A stretch of 64,000 nucleotides of DNA from Edaphochlamys debaryana (lineage: Eukaryota; Chlorophyta; Chlorophyceae; Chlamydomonadales): assembly GCA_016858145.1 (NCBI GenBank), contig JAEHOE010000025.1, positions 372,001 through 436,000 of the forward strand, given 5' to 3'. The notes below the pieces were generated by a model, which saw only the letters and a program-made list of their open reading frames with translations, did not search any database and was not told the DNA's origin. Position numbers and translations under genes: made by a program. Positions 1-13,000 of the stretch are shown here, piece after piece (the stretch's first letter is position 1; each line of letters opens with the position of its first letter).

Positions 1-156
1 GCGCGGACGCGTTGCTTTGCTGCCGGCAGGGCCCTGGTGAACACCTGTTGCGGAAAGCCTGGCGTGCAGCGCGCGCAGCGCGGGGGCCACCACCAGTATG
101 AGAGCACGCCACATCCTCCCTATTCACTGCTCCGCCCCCCGCCCACCCTGCCCCAG

Positions 157-2380
157 GCGCCATGCGTCTGCTGGCCCACCTCGATCCCAGCCAGCCCCTC
201 GCACTAACGGACCACATCTGGTGAGGGGCTGGTCGCAGTCGTCCCGGGTCGAGGCGCCCCGGGTGTTCTGGGGGCCGGCCCGAGCCCCTAGAATGCGCGC
301 GCTGATTACGTTGGCTTGACCCATATGATTCTTCCCTTCATCCGGCCCTTCCTCTGCACTCGCCCGCAAGGTTCGCTGACCGGCGCCACGACGCCGACGC
401 CCCCAAGTGCCTGCCCTGCTCCTTCAACACCTCCTTCCTGCGGGCAGCACACGGCGAGGTGGGCGCACGGCCCGCTGCGGCCCAGCGCGGACGGCTGCCC
501 TGCCCGCCTCCCCTTTGACTGCTGACCACCCTGCCCGCCGCTTGCCCCCTCGCCCCCTCGCCCCCTCGCCCCCTCGCCCCCTCGCCCCTCGCCCCCACCA
601 GGACGGGGCCTTCCACCCCCGCCCCGCCTGCCCCTTCTGCACCGTGGACCTCGCCTGCGCCCGCTACGGCCCCCAGCACCGCTGCGGGCCCGCGCACGAC
701 GCAACCTTCCGAGCAGCCTACAGCCCCCGCCTGCAGGGCCGGCCCAACGGAGGCCCGGGCCGTGAGGAGGACGTCGAGCTTTTCAACAGCCACTATGCGG
801 TTTGGTTCAGCAGCCAGCGTAACGCGGAGGATGCAGCACGCAGCGAGGCAGAGGGGGCTGATTCCGTGGAGCAGCCGGATGAGAGCGAGGGCGCCCGGGG
901 GCAGGCGGGGGCAGGGAGGACAGGCCGGGGCTCTGCTGCGGAGTCGAGTGGAGGTCTCGAGGCGTTCGAAGCAGCCGCTCATGATGAGCGGGTCTGGGAG
1001 GCGGCAGCCAGCCTGCCCTTTCCCTTCTGCGCAAGGCACGACGACAGGTGGGTCCTTGGGCGGGCAGTCGTCGCCGGGGTCGCCCCCGGCGCTTGCGCCA
1101 ACAACTCCCTTAGGAACCCTCCACGATCCCAACCCCCCTTCCAAGCGCCCCTTTGTCCTGGTCCTCAGGGTGCACTCGAGGAAGCCACCAGCAGGGTGCT
1201 TGGGGAGCTCCTTCTACGGCGGCTCGGGGCTGGTCGTGTCGGTGGGCCTCATGCGCGCGCTCGACCTGGCCGCGGCGGAGCGACTCATCCGGGGCCTGCG
1301 CAACGCCACGGGCGGCGACTACATGCTGTCCAGGTACGACCGCTCGAGCGGAGAGCTGCATTGTGATACCGTTACACCCGAGCATGACATTCAATCCGTT
1401 TAGCATCCCATCTCTCGTCGGGCACTCCCGTGGCTGCTCCATCCCACCCGACGCTGATTTGGCCCTGGGAAAACCGTCAACGACTGCAGGGCCCTGGAGG
1501 CCCAAGGCTTCGGACTCACCGACCCGGGGTTGCACCACCTCCACGACGGCGGGTCGCGGCACTACCGGCAGGTGAGGCCCCGCCCCGCCACTGGCCCCAC
1601 CTCGCATGCTCGAAACGGGTACTGGCATTAACCCGCCCGACGCCTTGTCCATCGCTACGGCGCCCTCTCCGCTCACCCCTCACTTGTGCCACCGCAGTTT
1701 GGGGGCCACCGGCGGACGCTGATGGACAGTCTGGAGGCCTTTGCGCTGTGCTCGGAGCCCCTCCAGAACCCGGAGGTACGCCCGTCCACTGCGGAGGGAA
1801 CGCGCGGCGGCTGGCAGTGCGCTGAGCGGCAGCCGTGTGGGAGGGCTGTATGGCAACCCGCGCCTGCGCTGGTGCAATGACTTCCCGGTCGCCTGAGCCA
1901 AGATTCTGCGATTGCTCAAAGGCACTCAGTACCTGCAGCCCCTCCTTCGCGTCCCCCCAGGTGCTGCCCGAGGAGCGGCTGTGGCTGCTGGAGCACGCCG
2001 TGGCGCAGCACGCGCGCGCGTCCCACACGGAGGGGGTGAGACGGGAGAGCCGGGCCCCCGGGCTCCCCGCCCGGATAGTGGGGGCCGTGACCCTAACCCT
2101 ACACATGCCTGCCCACTTGCCAAGCGCCCTTTCACCTGTGCCCCGCTGCTCCTTGTCCCCGTGCGCGCAGGCCGCGGAGCTCATGGCCCGGCGCGCCGAG
2201 ACCCACATGGCTTTGCACACCATCGCCGCGCGGCTGCAGCGGGACCCGCGGGTCAGGGCCGGCAGGCTGGCGCTGTGGGAGGGGCTGCGGCAGGACGTAT
2301 GCGCCAAGGGGGCGGCAGCCCAGCCTGGGCGGGACCAAGACCAGAAGCAGGAGGAGGAGCAGAAGGAAGGGCTAGGGTAG
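157..2380 (+). CDS. Fringe-like glycosyltransferase (GT31-like), 5' end unresolved
   Basis: Probable Golgi/ER glycosyltransferase of the fringe-related type that is common in volvocine algae. Acceptor and sugar are unknown. Exons: 157-220, 371-458, 602-1047, 1169-1333, 1490-1571, 1698-1775, 1961-2035, 2171-2380 (stop TAG). All junctions keep phase and give about 401 residues. Visible landmarks are LLAHLDPSQPLALTDHIWF (the fringe-like 'level, then on display' block), a Cys-rich stretch (KCLPCSFNT, PACPFCTVDLACARYG), FYGGSGLVVSVGLMRAL (equivalent of the fringe YGGAG loop) and GGDYMLSR followed by GFGLTDPG. No signal anchor is visible. It should lie upstream, because position 157 looks like an internal splice acceptor and bases 1-156 give no exon I can join in phase. 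The second intron holds a CCCCCTCG minisatellite. A TGTAA at 2991-2995 may be the poly(A) signal. The family call rests on remembered motifs, so it is moderate. Confidence 0.6.
544..591. repeat. CCCCCTCG minisatellite in an intron
   Basis: About six tandem copies of an 8-bp C-rich unit just before the acceptor of the third visible exon of the glycosyltransferase gene. It extends the polypyrimidine tract. Confidence 0.85.
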
Positions 2381-3975
2381 GAGTGGCGCGAAGCGGGTGC
2401 CTGTCTCGTGAGGCCCATGCGGCAGCTGTTGGGGCAGAGTAGTGATAAATGCATAGGCAAGTGCTCCGGGAGCCTTGGCCTTTTGCGTGGCAGTAGGTCT
2501 GATCACAGGATGCGCTGCCGAACAAGATGCCGGGATGGAGAATGTGCAGTTGTGGTCGTACAATGTACTGGGGGCGGATGGGCATGTCGTGGACATGCAT
2601 AGCCTGAGACGTTGCCCGCATGGTGTCCGGGTATTTGCAGATGGCTTGCTAACTTGCTAACGAGTCAGAGCTTGCATAGGACTGGTTCAGTGGACACCAT
2701 AAGCCGAGCCGAGCCAGGGCTTGGAAGCGGGAAATGCGCTCGAAATGGGATTTCTGGACTTGCGGCGCACGAGCGAGAGGTCTCAGTTACAAGGGAGTGC
2801 AGCATTACGGGCCCGCGCTGCCGGCTGCCACCGTTAGCCACGTCATCGCTAGGACCTGTGCGAAGGCTAGCCAGGTGAGGGGTAGGTGGCCCGTGCTCTC
2901 ACACGCGCCGGGGCAGAGACCGCTATCCCCACGCACCCCGTCTTGCCATGGGGTCTGGACGACGGCCGGCATAGCACTAAGATTACGGTCTGTAACATGC
3001 CTCCCATGCAACAGCGACGCTCGGATAAATGGGCACGCCACTCATTGCACGCTTTAAGGTTTCACAATTGGTTTACGGGCGGAGCCCACAACGCAGGATC
3101 CTTCGTCTGGACCCCATCCTTAGGTCTACAGTCAACCCAGCTCCTCCAGCCCGACCCCATAAGCATTATGCATGCCAAACTCCCAAGCCAAATGGGGCCA
3201 TCTTCGTGTACCATGCGCCCTAAGCCTTAGCTGTACCCTTCCCCGCCTATGCTCAACAAGTATCACGATCAAACTGCACCACAGCCCGTGAAGGTGCACA
3301 CTAACACACCGCGGGTATTGAACTAAACCGCATGGCACCAGCCCTCCCATTGCCACGATCCCCACTAACCACGCGTGGGGTTTTCCAGGTGTCGTGCAAC
3401 GCAAGGTCGATGCGTGAAGGGCTGCTCTGCCTGCTCATGTGAGCCGGGGAAGCGTCGGCCCGGCGAATACACGGCCGGTTCTAAGGTGCCCGAAGCCCGT
3501 CCCAGGTGTCAAGGCTGATGTGTGTGACACCGGCAACTACCCTCCGCCCTCCCCATGAAGAGATGCGTGCAAGCCCCCAAACACTCCTGCGCACCCTCGT
3601 GCGCACGTATGACGTTTATGTTGGGATGTCTCTCGTGCATTCGGCAAGCAGCGCCGCGAGGCACCGGAGGCTGCTGGAGCCCGCCCTCGAAGGCAACGCT
3701 CTCCACACTTGAGTCATGTCCAATACAAACCGCTCTGCGAGGCTCACGGCCACAACGCCGCACCCCGTCGAGGCTGACAGCCGCGCACGTGGCATCCCCC
3801 GACGCTCCATACCGTATGCTATCTGTGCTCTTGACCGTTCCAAGCAGCAAGTGCTTAGGCCGCCCTCCGCGCTCCTCCGTCCTTTCCACTCCCCAAGCTG
3901 CCCGGCGACTGCGTTCGCGGTCCTGCCCTGCTGCCGCTGCGGCCAGATCACTCGGCGCAAACCACACGGCGCAGA
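2381..3975. other. Convergent intergenic region, no gene seen
   Basis: Lies between the 3' ends of the glycosyltransferase (+) and PFL-activating enzyme (-) genes. It is less GC-rich than the flanking exons. Small open frames occur but show no family motif or spliced continuation. It probably holds both 3' UTRs. TGTAA at 2991-2995 is a candidate poly(A) signal for the plus-strand gene. Confidence 0.6.
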
Positions 3976-6247
3976 TTACTCGGCGCAGATGACGGCCACA
4001 TCGTTGTTGTTGAACTCCTTGATCACGGCCCTGACCTGCGGGCGGGGGCCAAGACACCAATCAAGGACGCTGTCAGCGCACCGGCTGTCCGGAAGCCTGG
4101 GCTGGTGCAGACTGCTGCTGCTGCCACGTGTCCACGCTTCGAGCGAGGCCCTTCCGATCGACCCAGCTGATCTGCCCAACAGAAAGACCCCAGCGAGGCG
4201 GAATGCGGCCGATGCCGACGCCCAGCGCACCTGCTCGCGTGGCGGCGTGGACACTCCGTCGAGCGGGTAGGGGATGTCCATGACCTGTGGGCACCGGACG
4301 GGGCGGCGGCGCGCGCACCTCAGCGCATGTGGAGCGTCGGCATGCGCCGTGGTAGCAACCCTAGATTCCCTACTGTGGTGTAGCCAGTCATGCACGGCAG
4401 CGTTTCTTCACGCCACGCGCCAAACGCACCTCCCACTTGTTGCGGCCGAGCATGTGATACGGCAGCAGCTCCACACCCTGTACGGCCACGAGGCACGTGG
4501 ATGGGTAGCAAGCGAAACATGAGCAGGCGGCCGAGGCAAGGCTCCATAACATCGGCCCTGTCGCGGGGTGGCGGGCATGACTGCTCCCACGCTACCCTCT
4601 GCTTTCGCCGCCGTCCCATGGGCCTCTCCCTGCCCGCCTGGCCCACCTGAAACGTGGGCTGCTTCTTGGACCACTCAATCAGCCGCGAGATGTCCTTGGG
4701 ACCGTCCGTGTAGCCTGCAAGAAGGGGGTTGAGGTTCGGCACAGCCAGCCAAAGGTTGGACTCAGGGTGAGGACGGGCCACGACAGCGCACAGGAAGCCC
4801 AAGCGTCGGGTGCTGGACTCAGGACGGGGTGGGTTCAGTGCAACCTGCTTCCCAAGCGGTCAGCACGGGCAGCTGACATGGAGGGGACCTGCCTGGGATG
4901 TAGACGTATCGCAGGTAGAAGGGGATGTTCCTCTCCGCCAGCTCATCCGCGAACTTGAGCGCGCCCTTCTGCTTCATGCCTGAGCGAGATAGGGGTAGGT
5001 GGTTTTCCTCGGGCCAGTGACCAGGGGCACGGCCGAGGCCCTCCCCTGCTCTCCACGCCGGCTAGTGCAGCGCCCTGTCGCCCCCTGCCCCCCTCACCTG
5101 TGAGCGCCTCGTACTTGAGCGGGTCGATGTGTTTGATGCAGAACAGCACCAGGTCCGTGTGGGGGAGCACCACGTCCCAGTTGCGCGCCTTGGTGCCCTG
5201 CCCCGTCGTGTCCACCGTGGTGTTGAGACCCATGGCGTGAACCTCCTGTGGGGCCACGGTCCCAGGGATACGGACCAGTCGGCAACGGGATCACGTGGCC
5301 CTAAGTACAGCCACCCTGCGCACGCTCTAAGCGCAGCGGGCAGCATGCGACAAGTAGCTTGCGCCATCACTCAACCTGTTATACTGCACATGTTTTGCCC
5401 CACCGCTCCTTCATCCCCACCTGGAACATGGTAGACACGAACTGCGGCTGTAGCATGGCCTCTCCCCCCGAGATGGTCACACCGCCCCGGGGCTTGAGGT
5501 AGTTCTTAACCTGGGGGAGCGCAGGGGGTGAGGGGCGTCAGTTTACGGATTGGCCCTCCCCAGCTGAGCACATGCAGCCCCTCCTCCGCATCCTCCTCAG
5601 CACCTTTCGCCCCTTCCCCACCCCGCCCTGCCCCCCCCGCACCTTGCGTATCTGCTCCGCCAGCTCCTTGCTGGAGGTCTTCTCCCCGCCCTTGAGCTGC
5701 CAGGTGTCCGGGTTGGAGCAGAACAGGCAGCGCATGGCACAGCCCTGCACGAACACCAGGAACCTGCGGGCAAGCGCACACGAGGGGGATTACACAAGGG
5801 GGTAAGCAGGTTCTGGCACGCAGCTCCCGGCTCAGGACGCATGCGCCCGTCCACGGATCCCTCCGCCCTGCCTGCCAGCCTTGGGCGGTCCCTTGCGTCC
5901 ATCTTCCAAGCCGCGCACCTGACGCCCGGCCCGTCCACCGTGCTCATGCTCTCGGTTGAGTGCACATTACCGAAGACCTCGGGGATGGAGGAGGGGTCGA
6001 TGGGCTCGCGCTGGGGGAGCTCGACGGCGTAGTGCGTGGTGAGCAGCGGGTGCTTGGGTTTCGCCTCCTCAACCCTCGCCGGCGCAACGAAGGCTCGGCG
6101 TGAAGTCCTGCCCCAGCTGGAAGGCGCTGCTGGTCGTGCGCTGAGGCCGCCTCCTGTAAATCCGACCTGCATGCCTTGCCTGGAGGCCCCTCGAAGCATA
6201 CTACGCGCCATTGCGTGCATCCAGCTCATGAACGTTACAGAAGACAA
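3976..6247 (-). CDS. PFLA: Pyruvate formate-lyase activating enzyme (radical SAM)
   Basis: Glycyl-radical activating enzyme. It uses a [4Fe-4S] cluster and S-adenosylmethionine to install the glycyl radical on pyruvate formate-lyase, the anaerobic pyruvate-to-formate route of green algae. Exons (minus): 6247-5919, 5763-5643, 5510-5421, 5245-5098, 4979-4893, 4714-4647, 4477-4430, 4284-4231, 4035-3976. These total 1005 nt, or 334 aa plus TAA. The radical SAM motif CAMRCLFC gives C118-x3-C122-x2-C125, preceded by [12 protein letters not shown]. The SAM-binding GGE is at 165-167 ([12 protein letters not shown]), then [20 protein letters not shown] and [13 protein letters not shown]. The bacterial enzyme is about 246 aa. 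The extra N-terminal ~90 residues are Ser/Arg/Ala-rich and look like an organelle transit peptide. Start chosen at the first Met of the open frame; Mets at residues 7, 10 and 13 are alternatives. Intron 5 appears to use a GC donor. Divergent from the TTLL gene. Confidence 0.93.
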
Positions 6248-7003
6248 TGGCCTATCGGGCTAGTACAGAAGTCATAGAGAGCTGCTCGCTGATGCACTTC
6301 GCTGGTGTTTGGTCAACGGCGTACTATGAGTACTATGGTCTATGGCGCCTTAAGGTCACAGAGCATACATAGGCGCTACGCACGAGACCCGGGTTAGCAT
6401 ATGGGGGATGAAGAACCGCGAGTCTGACTTGACGGACGCCTCTGAACCTGCCTTCTGAACCCCCGAGTACTTGAAGAAGTGTCCTGTTCCACTAGGGCCT
6501 GGAGACGCACTCATGGTGTAGAGTGCGTGTCGGGGTGCGTTCAAAGCAGGGTTCAGCCTCGAAGACTAGGTCGCGCGAGGGTACGGGGTTTCAAGGAGCA
6601 GGATCTTTAACAACTGCTGTTGATTAGAGGGGAGGGCTGGAACTGCGCCCGGTCTGGGTTCGGCGCGAGGGGGGTGCGTGGGGAAGGGTGGGGGCTGCGA
6701 CGTCGCGAGACGTCGTGCCGAACACACCAGCGTTCCGTGGAGTTCTTGCACGGGGACGCCTTGCTAAGAATTGATATCTAGGTCGGTAAGCCTCACTGCG
6801 TGTTCGTTGATACTGACCGTGCAAACAAGCCTGACCTTCGAGGTTCACCTGGCCAACACGAAAGGCCCGACATGTAGGCGCCTCTCTGTCGAGTCCTTGA
6901 CCTGACTTACATACAGCTTGAACCCGGAACAGACCTGGAACAGACGCCGACCAGAACGGACTTCCATGCCGCATCCTGCTTCCTTTGTGTAGCCCGAGGA
7001 CAG
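6248..7003. promoter_or_regulatory. Shared upstream region of PFLA (-) and TTLL (+)
   Basis: 756 bp between two divergent start codons. No convincing ORF. No TATA box or operator could be assigned. It should contain both promoters and 5' UTRs. A minus-strand frame through 6624-7267 has no family motif. Confidence 0.45.
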
Positions 7004-10000
7004 ATGTTGAGCGATAGTGGGCTGCCGGCGACGGCGGAGCTCGTGGAGCCCGGCGACAAGGAGAGCAAGAAACAGCTTCTGCTCTTGAAACACCAAACTT
7101 ACCTTCAGCAGCTCGCGCAGCAGAGAGCACAGCAGCAAGCACTTGCTCAGGCGGCAGTGGAGCAGGAGCAGGTGGGAGCGGGCGTCGGGACGTGTCCTGT
7201 CCAGGATACCCAGCCAAGCTAGGCCTCCGCTAACCGCCCTGTCACGCGCTCTGCTGTCACTCCTCACGCACAGAGGCTAAAAGCGACGCTTGCCCGCCGC
7301 GTCCTGGGCGCATCCTACGAGCGGCTGTACCCTCGGCAAGCACCTCCCTCTGCCATTCGAGCGGGCGAGGCGGGCGGCGCTGCCTCCAGCAGCGCCTCCG
7401 ACGCCGAGGCCTGCGCGGCAGCCGGTGCCCGCATTGGCTCCCCATCCGCAGCTGCCGACGGGGGCGGACCCAATGCAGGAGGCCCAGCCGAGCGATGCGA
7501 CAGCCCCCACTCCCAGATCCCCAAGCTGCCGCCCCTAGGCGACTGCGCCGACCCTACCCCGCCCCACACCACCGACACCACCCTCCCGGCCCTCGCTGCC
7601 AGCGGCTCCCCCTCGGTGCCCACAAGCCATTCCCCGGGAGCTGCCCACAGCACCAACAGCCCGAACCCCACCGGCCGGCCTCCGCTCGGCGCCCGCCTCA
7701 GCCCCAACGCAAACACGCTGCGCCGCTCCGCGCCGGCCCCCTTCGGCCGCTCGCAGTCCCTCAACGCCAGCGGCCTGGCCGCCTCCCTGGCCGCTTCCCA
7801 CGCACCGGGGCACGGGGCCTACAAGTCCTCCGACGGAGGCCTGGGCGGGGGCGGGGGCGGAGGCGGGGCGGCGGCCAGCCTGGCGGCGACGGGCCGCCAG
7901 CGGCGCAACACGCTCTCCAACCCGCCCATGCTGCCCGTGCGGGAGGGCCCCGGCGACGATGGCGACGACGAGGGGCCCGACGTGGGCGCAGGCGACACGC
8001 ACCGCCCCACGCTGCGTCGCCAGGCCTTCGACAAATCCCCGCCCGGTGCCGCGGGCTCCCCAGCGAACAAGCCGGGCGCTCGTGGGGCCGGGGCCTCCCC
8101 GACCCGCCACCGGCCCTCCTCCCCAGGGGGATCTGGATCTGGATCGGGACCCGGGGCAGGGGCAGGGGGAGGATCCACGAAGGCGGCGCTGAAGCTGTAC
8201 GGCGCTGGCTCGCTGCCCGTGAGCCCCGCCGGCCACGTCCAGTTCAAGCAGCGGCTGCGGCTGCCGGAGGGGCAGCGCGTGTTCTGTATCTCCGGCAGCG
8301 GTGCGCACTCGACAGGCATCCGCACGGGTCTGCTGGCGCGCGGGTGGTGGGAGAACCCCGACCACAACTCCCCCTTCTTCGACTTCAAGTGGGCGGGTGA
8401 GCGGAACCGCGAGCGCGCGGGACAGGCGCTGTGTCCTTTAGGCGGGCCAGGGCTGCAGGTTCTGCTCCCTCACGGCCCCATGTCAATGTACTTCCGTCGG
8501 CCGCGTGAACCGAGGCGCGGACCCGTTTCCCTGCCCACCCTTTTGGCGCCCTTTCGCCTTGCCCACATGCCGCAGCCAACCCGCTGGACATTGCGCACGA
8601 GCAGTTGTGGCCGGGGCAGGTGGTGAACCACTTCCGCCACTCCACCTGCCTCACCACCAAGCACGGCCTGTGCCAGACCATACGCGACATGGTGTGGTAC
8701 GAGGCTGCGGACCCCGCGGCCTTCTACCCCCGGTGAGGGGATGGTTACGGGAGGATGGAGGGAGGGATGCATGGGCACGGTTGAAAAGGGCGTTGTGCAA
8801 GGAAGGCCTCTCGCCTCCAGAGCTGCCGAGAGCGTCGCACAGGGCGTGAAGGGCAAACGCAGAGGGCTGGGAACGGACGTGAGCGACATGTTTGTCATGT
8901 GCTGAGTGCATGTAATGTTGTGCTCGTACAGGGCGTACGACATCTCGGAGGAGGCCACGCGGCGGCAGTTCCTGCAGGACGCGCGCATGACGGCGGCGGA
9001 GTGCCTCATCAAGCGCGCGCTGCTGGACGGCGCTGTGTGCACAACACACGTGCCGTACAATCCCGTACACCCGCGCAAGAAGGCGGGCAGCACGGCATCC
9101 TCCGCCACCTCGGCCGCCTCACCGCCGTCGCCGTACCTCCCGCAGCGCTCTACCTCCGGGTCTGGGTCGGGGCCCCACGGCCAGGGGTCGCCGCGGCAAG
9201 GAGCGGCCGGAGGAGGCTGGGTTGGCGCAACCGGAGAGGCGGGCTCGCCGGGGCCGGGGCCTGGCGAGGAGGAGGCGGCGGCGCCTGAGCGGCTGCAGAC
9301 GCGCACGGACCCGGGGCCCCTGGTGGACCTCCCCTCGCTGCGGCTGGCGTGCAGGCGCGTGTGGGGGAGGCAGGAGCGCATGCGGAGAAGGCGGAGGGAC
9401 AGGGCGAGAAGTGGAGCAGAGTGGCGAAGGACGGGCTCGGGGCATGTATTGGGGCTCGGGATGGGCGTGGAAAGGGGTTTGGGATCCAGCGTTGTTCAGC
9501 TTGCCCTATTCCCAAACTCGACGCAGGGTTGTGGCGGCCCGCCTGAGGCACCAGCGGCACCTGCGGGTGGTACGGAGCGGCGCCGCAGCAGGTGGCGGCG
9601 GCGGCGGCAGGGGTGGCGGCGCCGCCGAGGAGCTGTCTCCAGAGGAGCTCGATCTGTCGTGCGGTCAGTGGCAGCAGCTCGTCAAGCACAAGGCGCTGTT
9701 CTGCTCGGCGCCGGCCTTGCCAGAACCCCAGTTCGATCCGGAGTGGATGAAACGGAGCTTCATCACGATAGCGCGACAGCCACGGCCGCCGCCGCGGCGG
9801 GGCGGAGGCGGCGGCCCCAAGAGCCCAAGGAAGGGCCACGGCAAGAAGCGGCGCGGCGCGAAGGGCGGCTCGGGAGCAGTGGCGGCGGGGGCGGAGGCCG
9901 ACGGCGCCGCCAGTGCGGGCGTTACAGAGGGCGAGGCGGCGGCGGGCAGCGCGGCCGAGGGCGCCGCCACCGGAGCCGCCACTGGTGGCGGCGGCGACGG

Positions 10001-13000
10001 TTCGTCTTCCTCCTCGACGTCGGCGGCGGAGGAGTCAGACAGCGAGCCGACGGCGACGCCTCCGCGACCCACGGCGGCGGCGGCGGCTCGCGGGGGCTCC
10101 GTGGCGGTGGCCGATGCCGCTGAGTTGCTGCGGGAAGCGTACCACCGTAACGCCCGGCGGCGGCACTCGGCCCCAGCGGTGGCGCCCGAAGAAGCCGGCG
10201 GCGGCGCACTGGCCCCGCCAGGGTCAGCCGGTGACGACGGCGGCGGAGGCAGGGACCAGGACGGCCCCGGCCGCGGCGGTGACGGCGCTGGCGGCGCCGC
10301 TGGCGGGGTCGCTGCCGGCGGAGGGGGTGACGCTGGGGACGGCTGGCTGCCGCGGGACCTGCCGGCCATATGCTACGACGACGCAGCGCTGGGGGTGGGT
10401 GGCGGCGGGTCGTCAGCACGGTCAGGGTGACTTGGGGACAAAACGCACCCTGCGAAGAAGGGGTAACGGCATCGGGCGTAGGGACTTAGCCTTCTCTTCT
10501 CGTCCCATGCCTCCGAAACCCCCCACACATTACTGCACTGCCGTCATGCTCCCTCTCGGCTCCCCCACCCGCCTTGACAGGCCCTGAACATGACCAATTG
10601 GCGGCCCGCCGCCGAGGCCATCCTGGGCGCCCTGGCCTCATCTGCCGTACAGACCCACATCAGTGGCACCAACAACATCTGGATCGTCAAGCCGGCGGGT
10701 GGGATCGGGTTGGGATGGGTTTGGGAGTCACGATGACCAGGGCGGAGGCGGAGGCCGGTGCCAGTGCCGTGCTGCTAGCTATGCCGGCCCACAGGCTGAT
10801 CCCGAGCTTGACCCCTCTCCTGCCGTGCCCACCCTCATGGCCCATCCGACACCACCCCCAGGCAAGAGCCGCGGGCGGGGCATCCGTCTGTTCAACGACA
10901 TTGATGCGTTGCTGGCCTACACTCGCGGGGAGGAGGCGCAGGTGGGAAGGCGGGAGGGCGTGCCAGGACCACGTGGGCACAGCAACGGCGAAGAGGGGCT
11001 GCGCGCCGGTATGCAAATGCGGCGAAACTGCAATCCCCCAGGAGCTTGGAGGGGGCGGTAAGGAGAGGCGGGGAGTATCAGGCTGCGAATGGGAGATGAG
11101 CCCCGTCTGGCTGCGGAGAGAACTCACCCCAAAGTCACCAGCCCTGCCGCCTCGCTGGCTCCCAAACCCCACCGCCCCCAGGGCCTGGAGTCGCGCTGGA
11201 TCGCTCAGAAGTACGTGGAGCGGCCGCTGGTCATCTATGGGCGCAAGTTCGACATCCGGCAGTGGGTGCTGGTCACCGACTGGAACCCGCTGCAGGTGCG
11301 CGCGCTGCTGCGGGCGCGGGCGCGTGCGCGGCCCCGTGTGACCACACGAGTTGGGCCGCACGCACATGTGCCAAACAATTGCGTCTGGGTCCGTCGGCGA
11401 CTCTTGCGCCGCAGCCCCGCGCCTCGTCCCCATGACCGCCCACACTCGCCCTTGCCCCTGCACGCCCCAGGCCTACTTCTACTCGACCTGCTACCTCCGC
11501 TTCGCCGCCGACGACTACGACCCCAACAATCTGGACCTCTTCCAGCACCTCACCAACAACTCGGTGTCAAAGTACTACGAGGGGCCCCGCAAGGAGGGTG
11601 AGGCGGGGTGGCTGGGGGAGAGGCCTCAGGAGGGCGGCCGCAGCATGGAGGGACCGAATGCTCCCCCTCCCGCCCCGTCCTCACCATCGCACAATCCTCC
11701 TGCGAGGGCGGCCTGACTTTCGTGAGCCCAGACGCATCCTTGGACCCACGACGCGTGCTTGGAGCCTTCCTGCCGCTACTGACACCTCCTTCCTCCTACC
11801 CCCTGCTGCGTGCCCCAGACGAGATCACGGTCGCGGGCAACATGTGGTCCATCCCGCGCTTCCGGCGCTGGCTGGCGGAGACGTACGGCCGCGACGACGT
11901 GTGGGAGGCGCTGCTGCAGCCGGCCATGAAGCACATCGCCATCTGCACGCTCAAGTCGGCGCAGGTGGGGAGCGAGGGAGAGGACTGGGCTGGGGGCTGG
12001 GGGCTGGGGCTGGCAGGGGCTACCGCTGTTCAATTGCGAACTGGAGCTGGGAGCGGCAGGTGACTCTGCCCTCGTCTCTCCCCGGCTCCGAATCCTCAGG
12101 ACGTGATCACGCCGCGGAAGGGCTCGTGCCAGCTGTACGGCTACGGTGGGTAGTTGCGTCGGGGGGCGCGCGGTGGGAAGCTGTTGGGGGCGAGGCGTCT
12201 GGTTGGGGCCACCAAGTGGGCATGTCTGCGTGCATATTGGTGTTCAGGGGCGGGTTCTAGCGCTTTGAACACACCGTGAAGAACGAATGGCCCTCATGCG
12301 CGCCCCGCAGACTTCCTGATCGACGACCAGCTGCGCGTGTGGCTGCTGGAGGTCAACTCGTCCCCCACCCTGGAGGCGTCCACCCCCATCACAGCGCAGC
12401 TGTGCGCGGAGGTGCAGGTGCGGGGGCGGGCCTGGGGGTGGGAGCAGAGGCCAGAGACGGGGGCGAGCGATGGGGACATGGTGGCCGTAACCGAGGGGCG
12501 TGGGGCCAGTTTAACCAGGGTGGATCTGGGGCCACGCCAAACCGCCAACCTCCCAACCTCCCAACCGCCAACCTCCCAACCTGCAGGATGACATCCTCAA
12601 GGTGGTTGTGGACGTCCCCGACCAGATCGCCGCCAGCCGCCGTCTGAGCCGCGCAACGGCCGCAACCGCCGCCGCCGCGCCAACCGCCGGCGAGCCCGAC
12701 TCAGCCGCCCCTGACGCCGAGCTCGCGGACGGCGACGCCGGCGGCGGTGCCGGTGGCGGCGGCGGCGATGGGCCTGGCGGCGTTGAGTGCGGCGGGGGCT
12801 TGGAGTCGCCCCGGCCGCAGGACACGGGGAAGTGGGAGGTGATTGTGGAGGGCGGAGAGGAGCTGCGGCGGCCGGACTACACAGGGCTGAGCCTGGCGCT
12901 CAAAGTGAGTTCGGGCAGCGGGGTTTCTGGGAGAGCGGTTCCCTGGGGATTGAGCGTTGTGGCCAAACTCTAGCCTCACCTCGCCAGCCCTTGCTCTTCC

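Noticed and set aside
1..156. An upstream exon of the glycosyltransferase at about 31-96
   Set aside because: It has plausible AG and GT borders but its phase does not match the next exon, so it is left unassigned.
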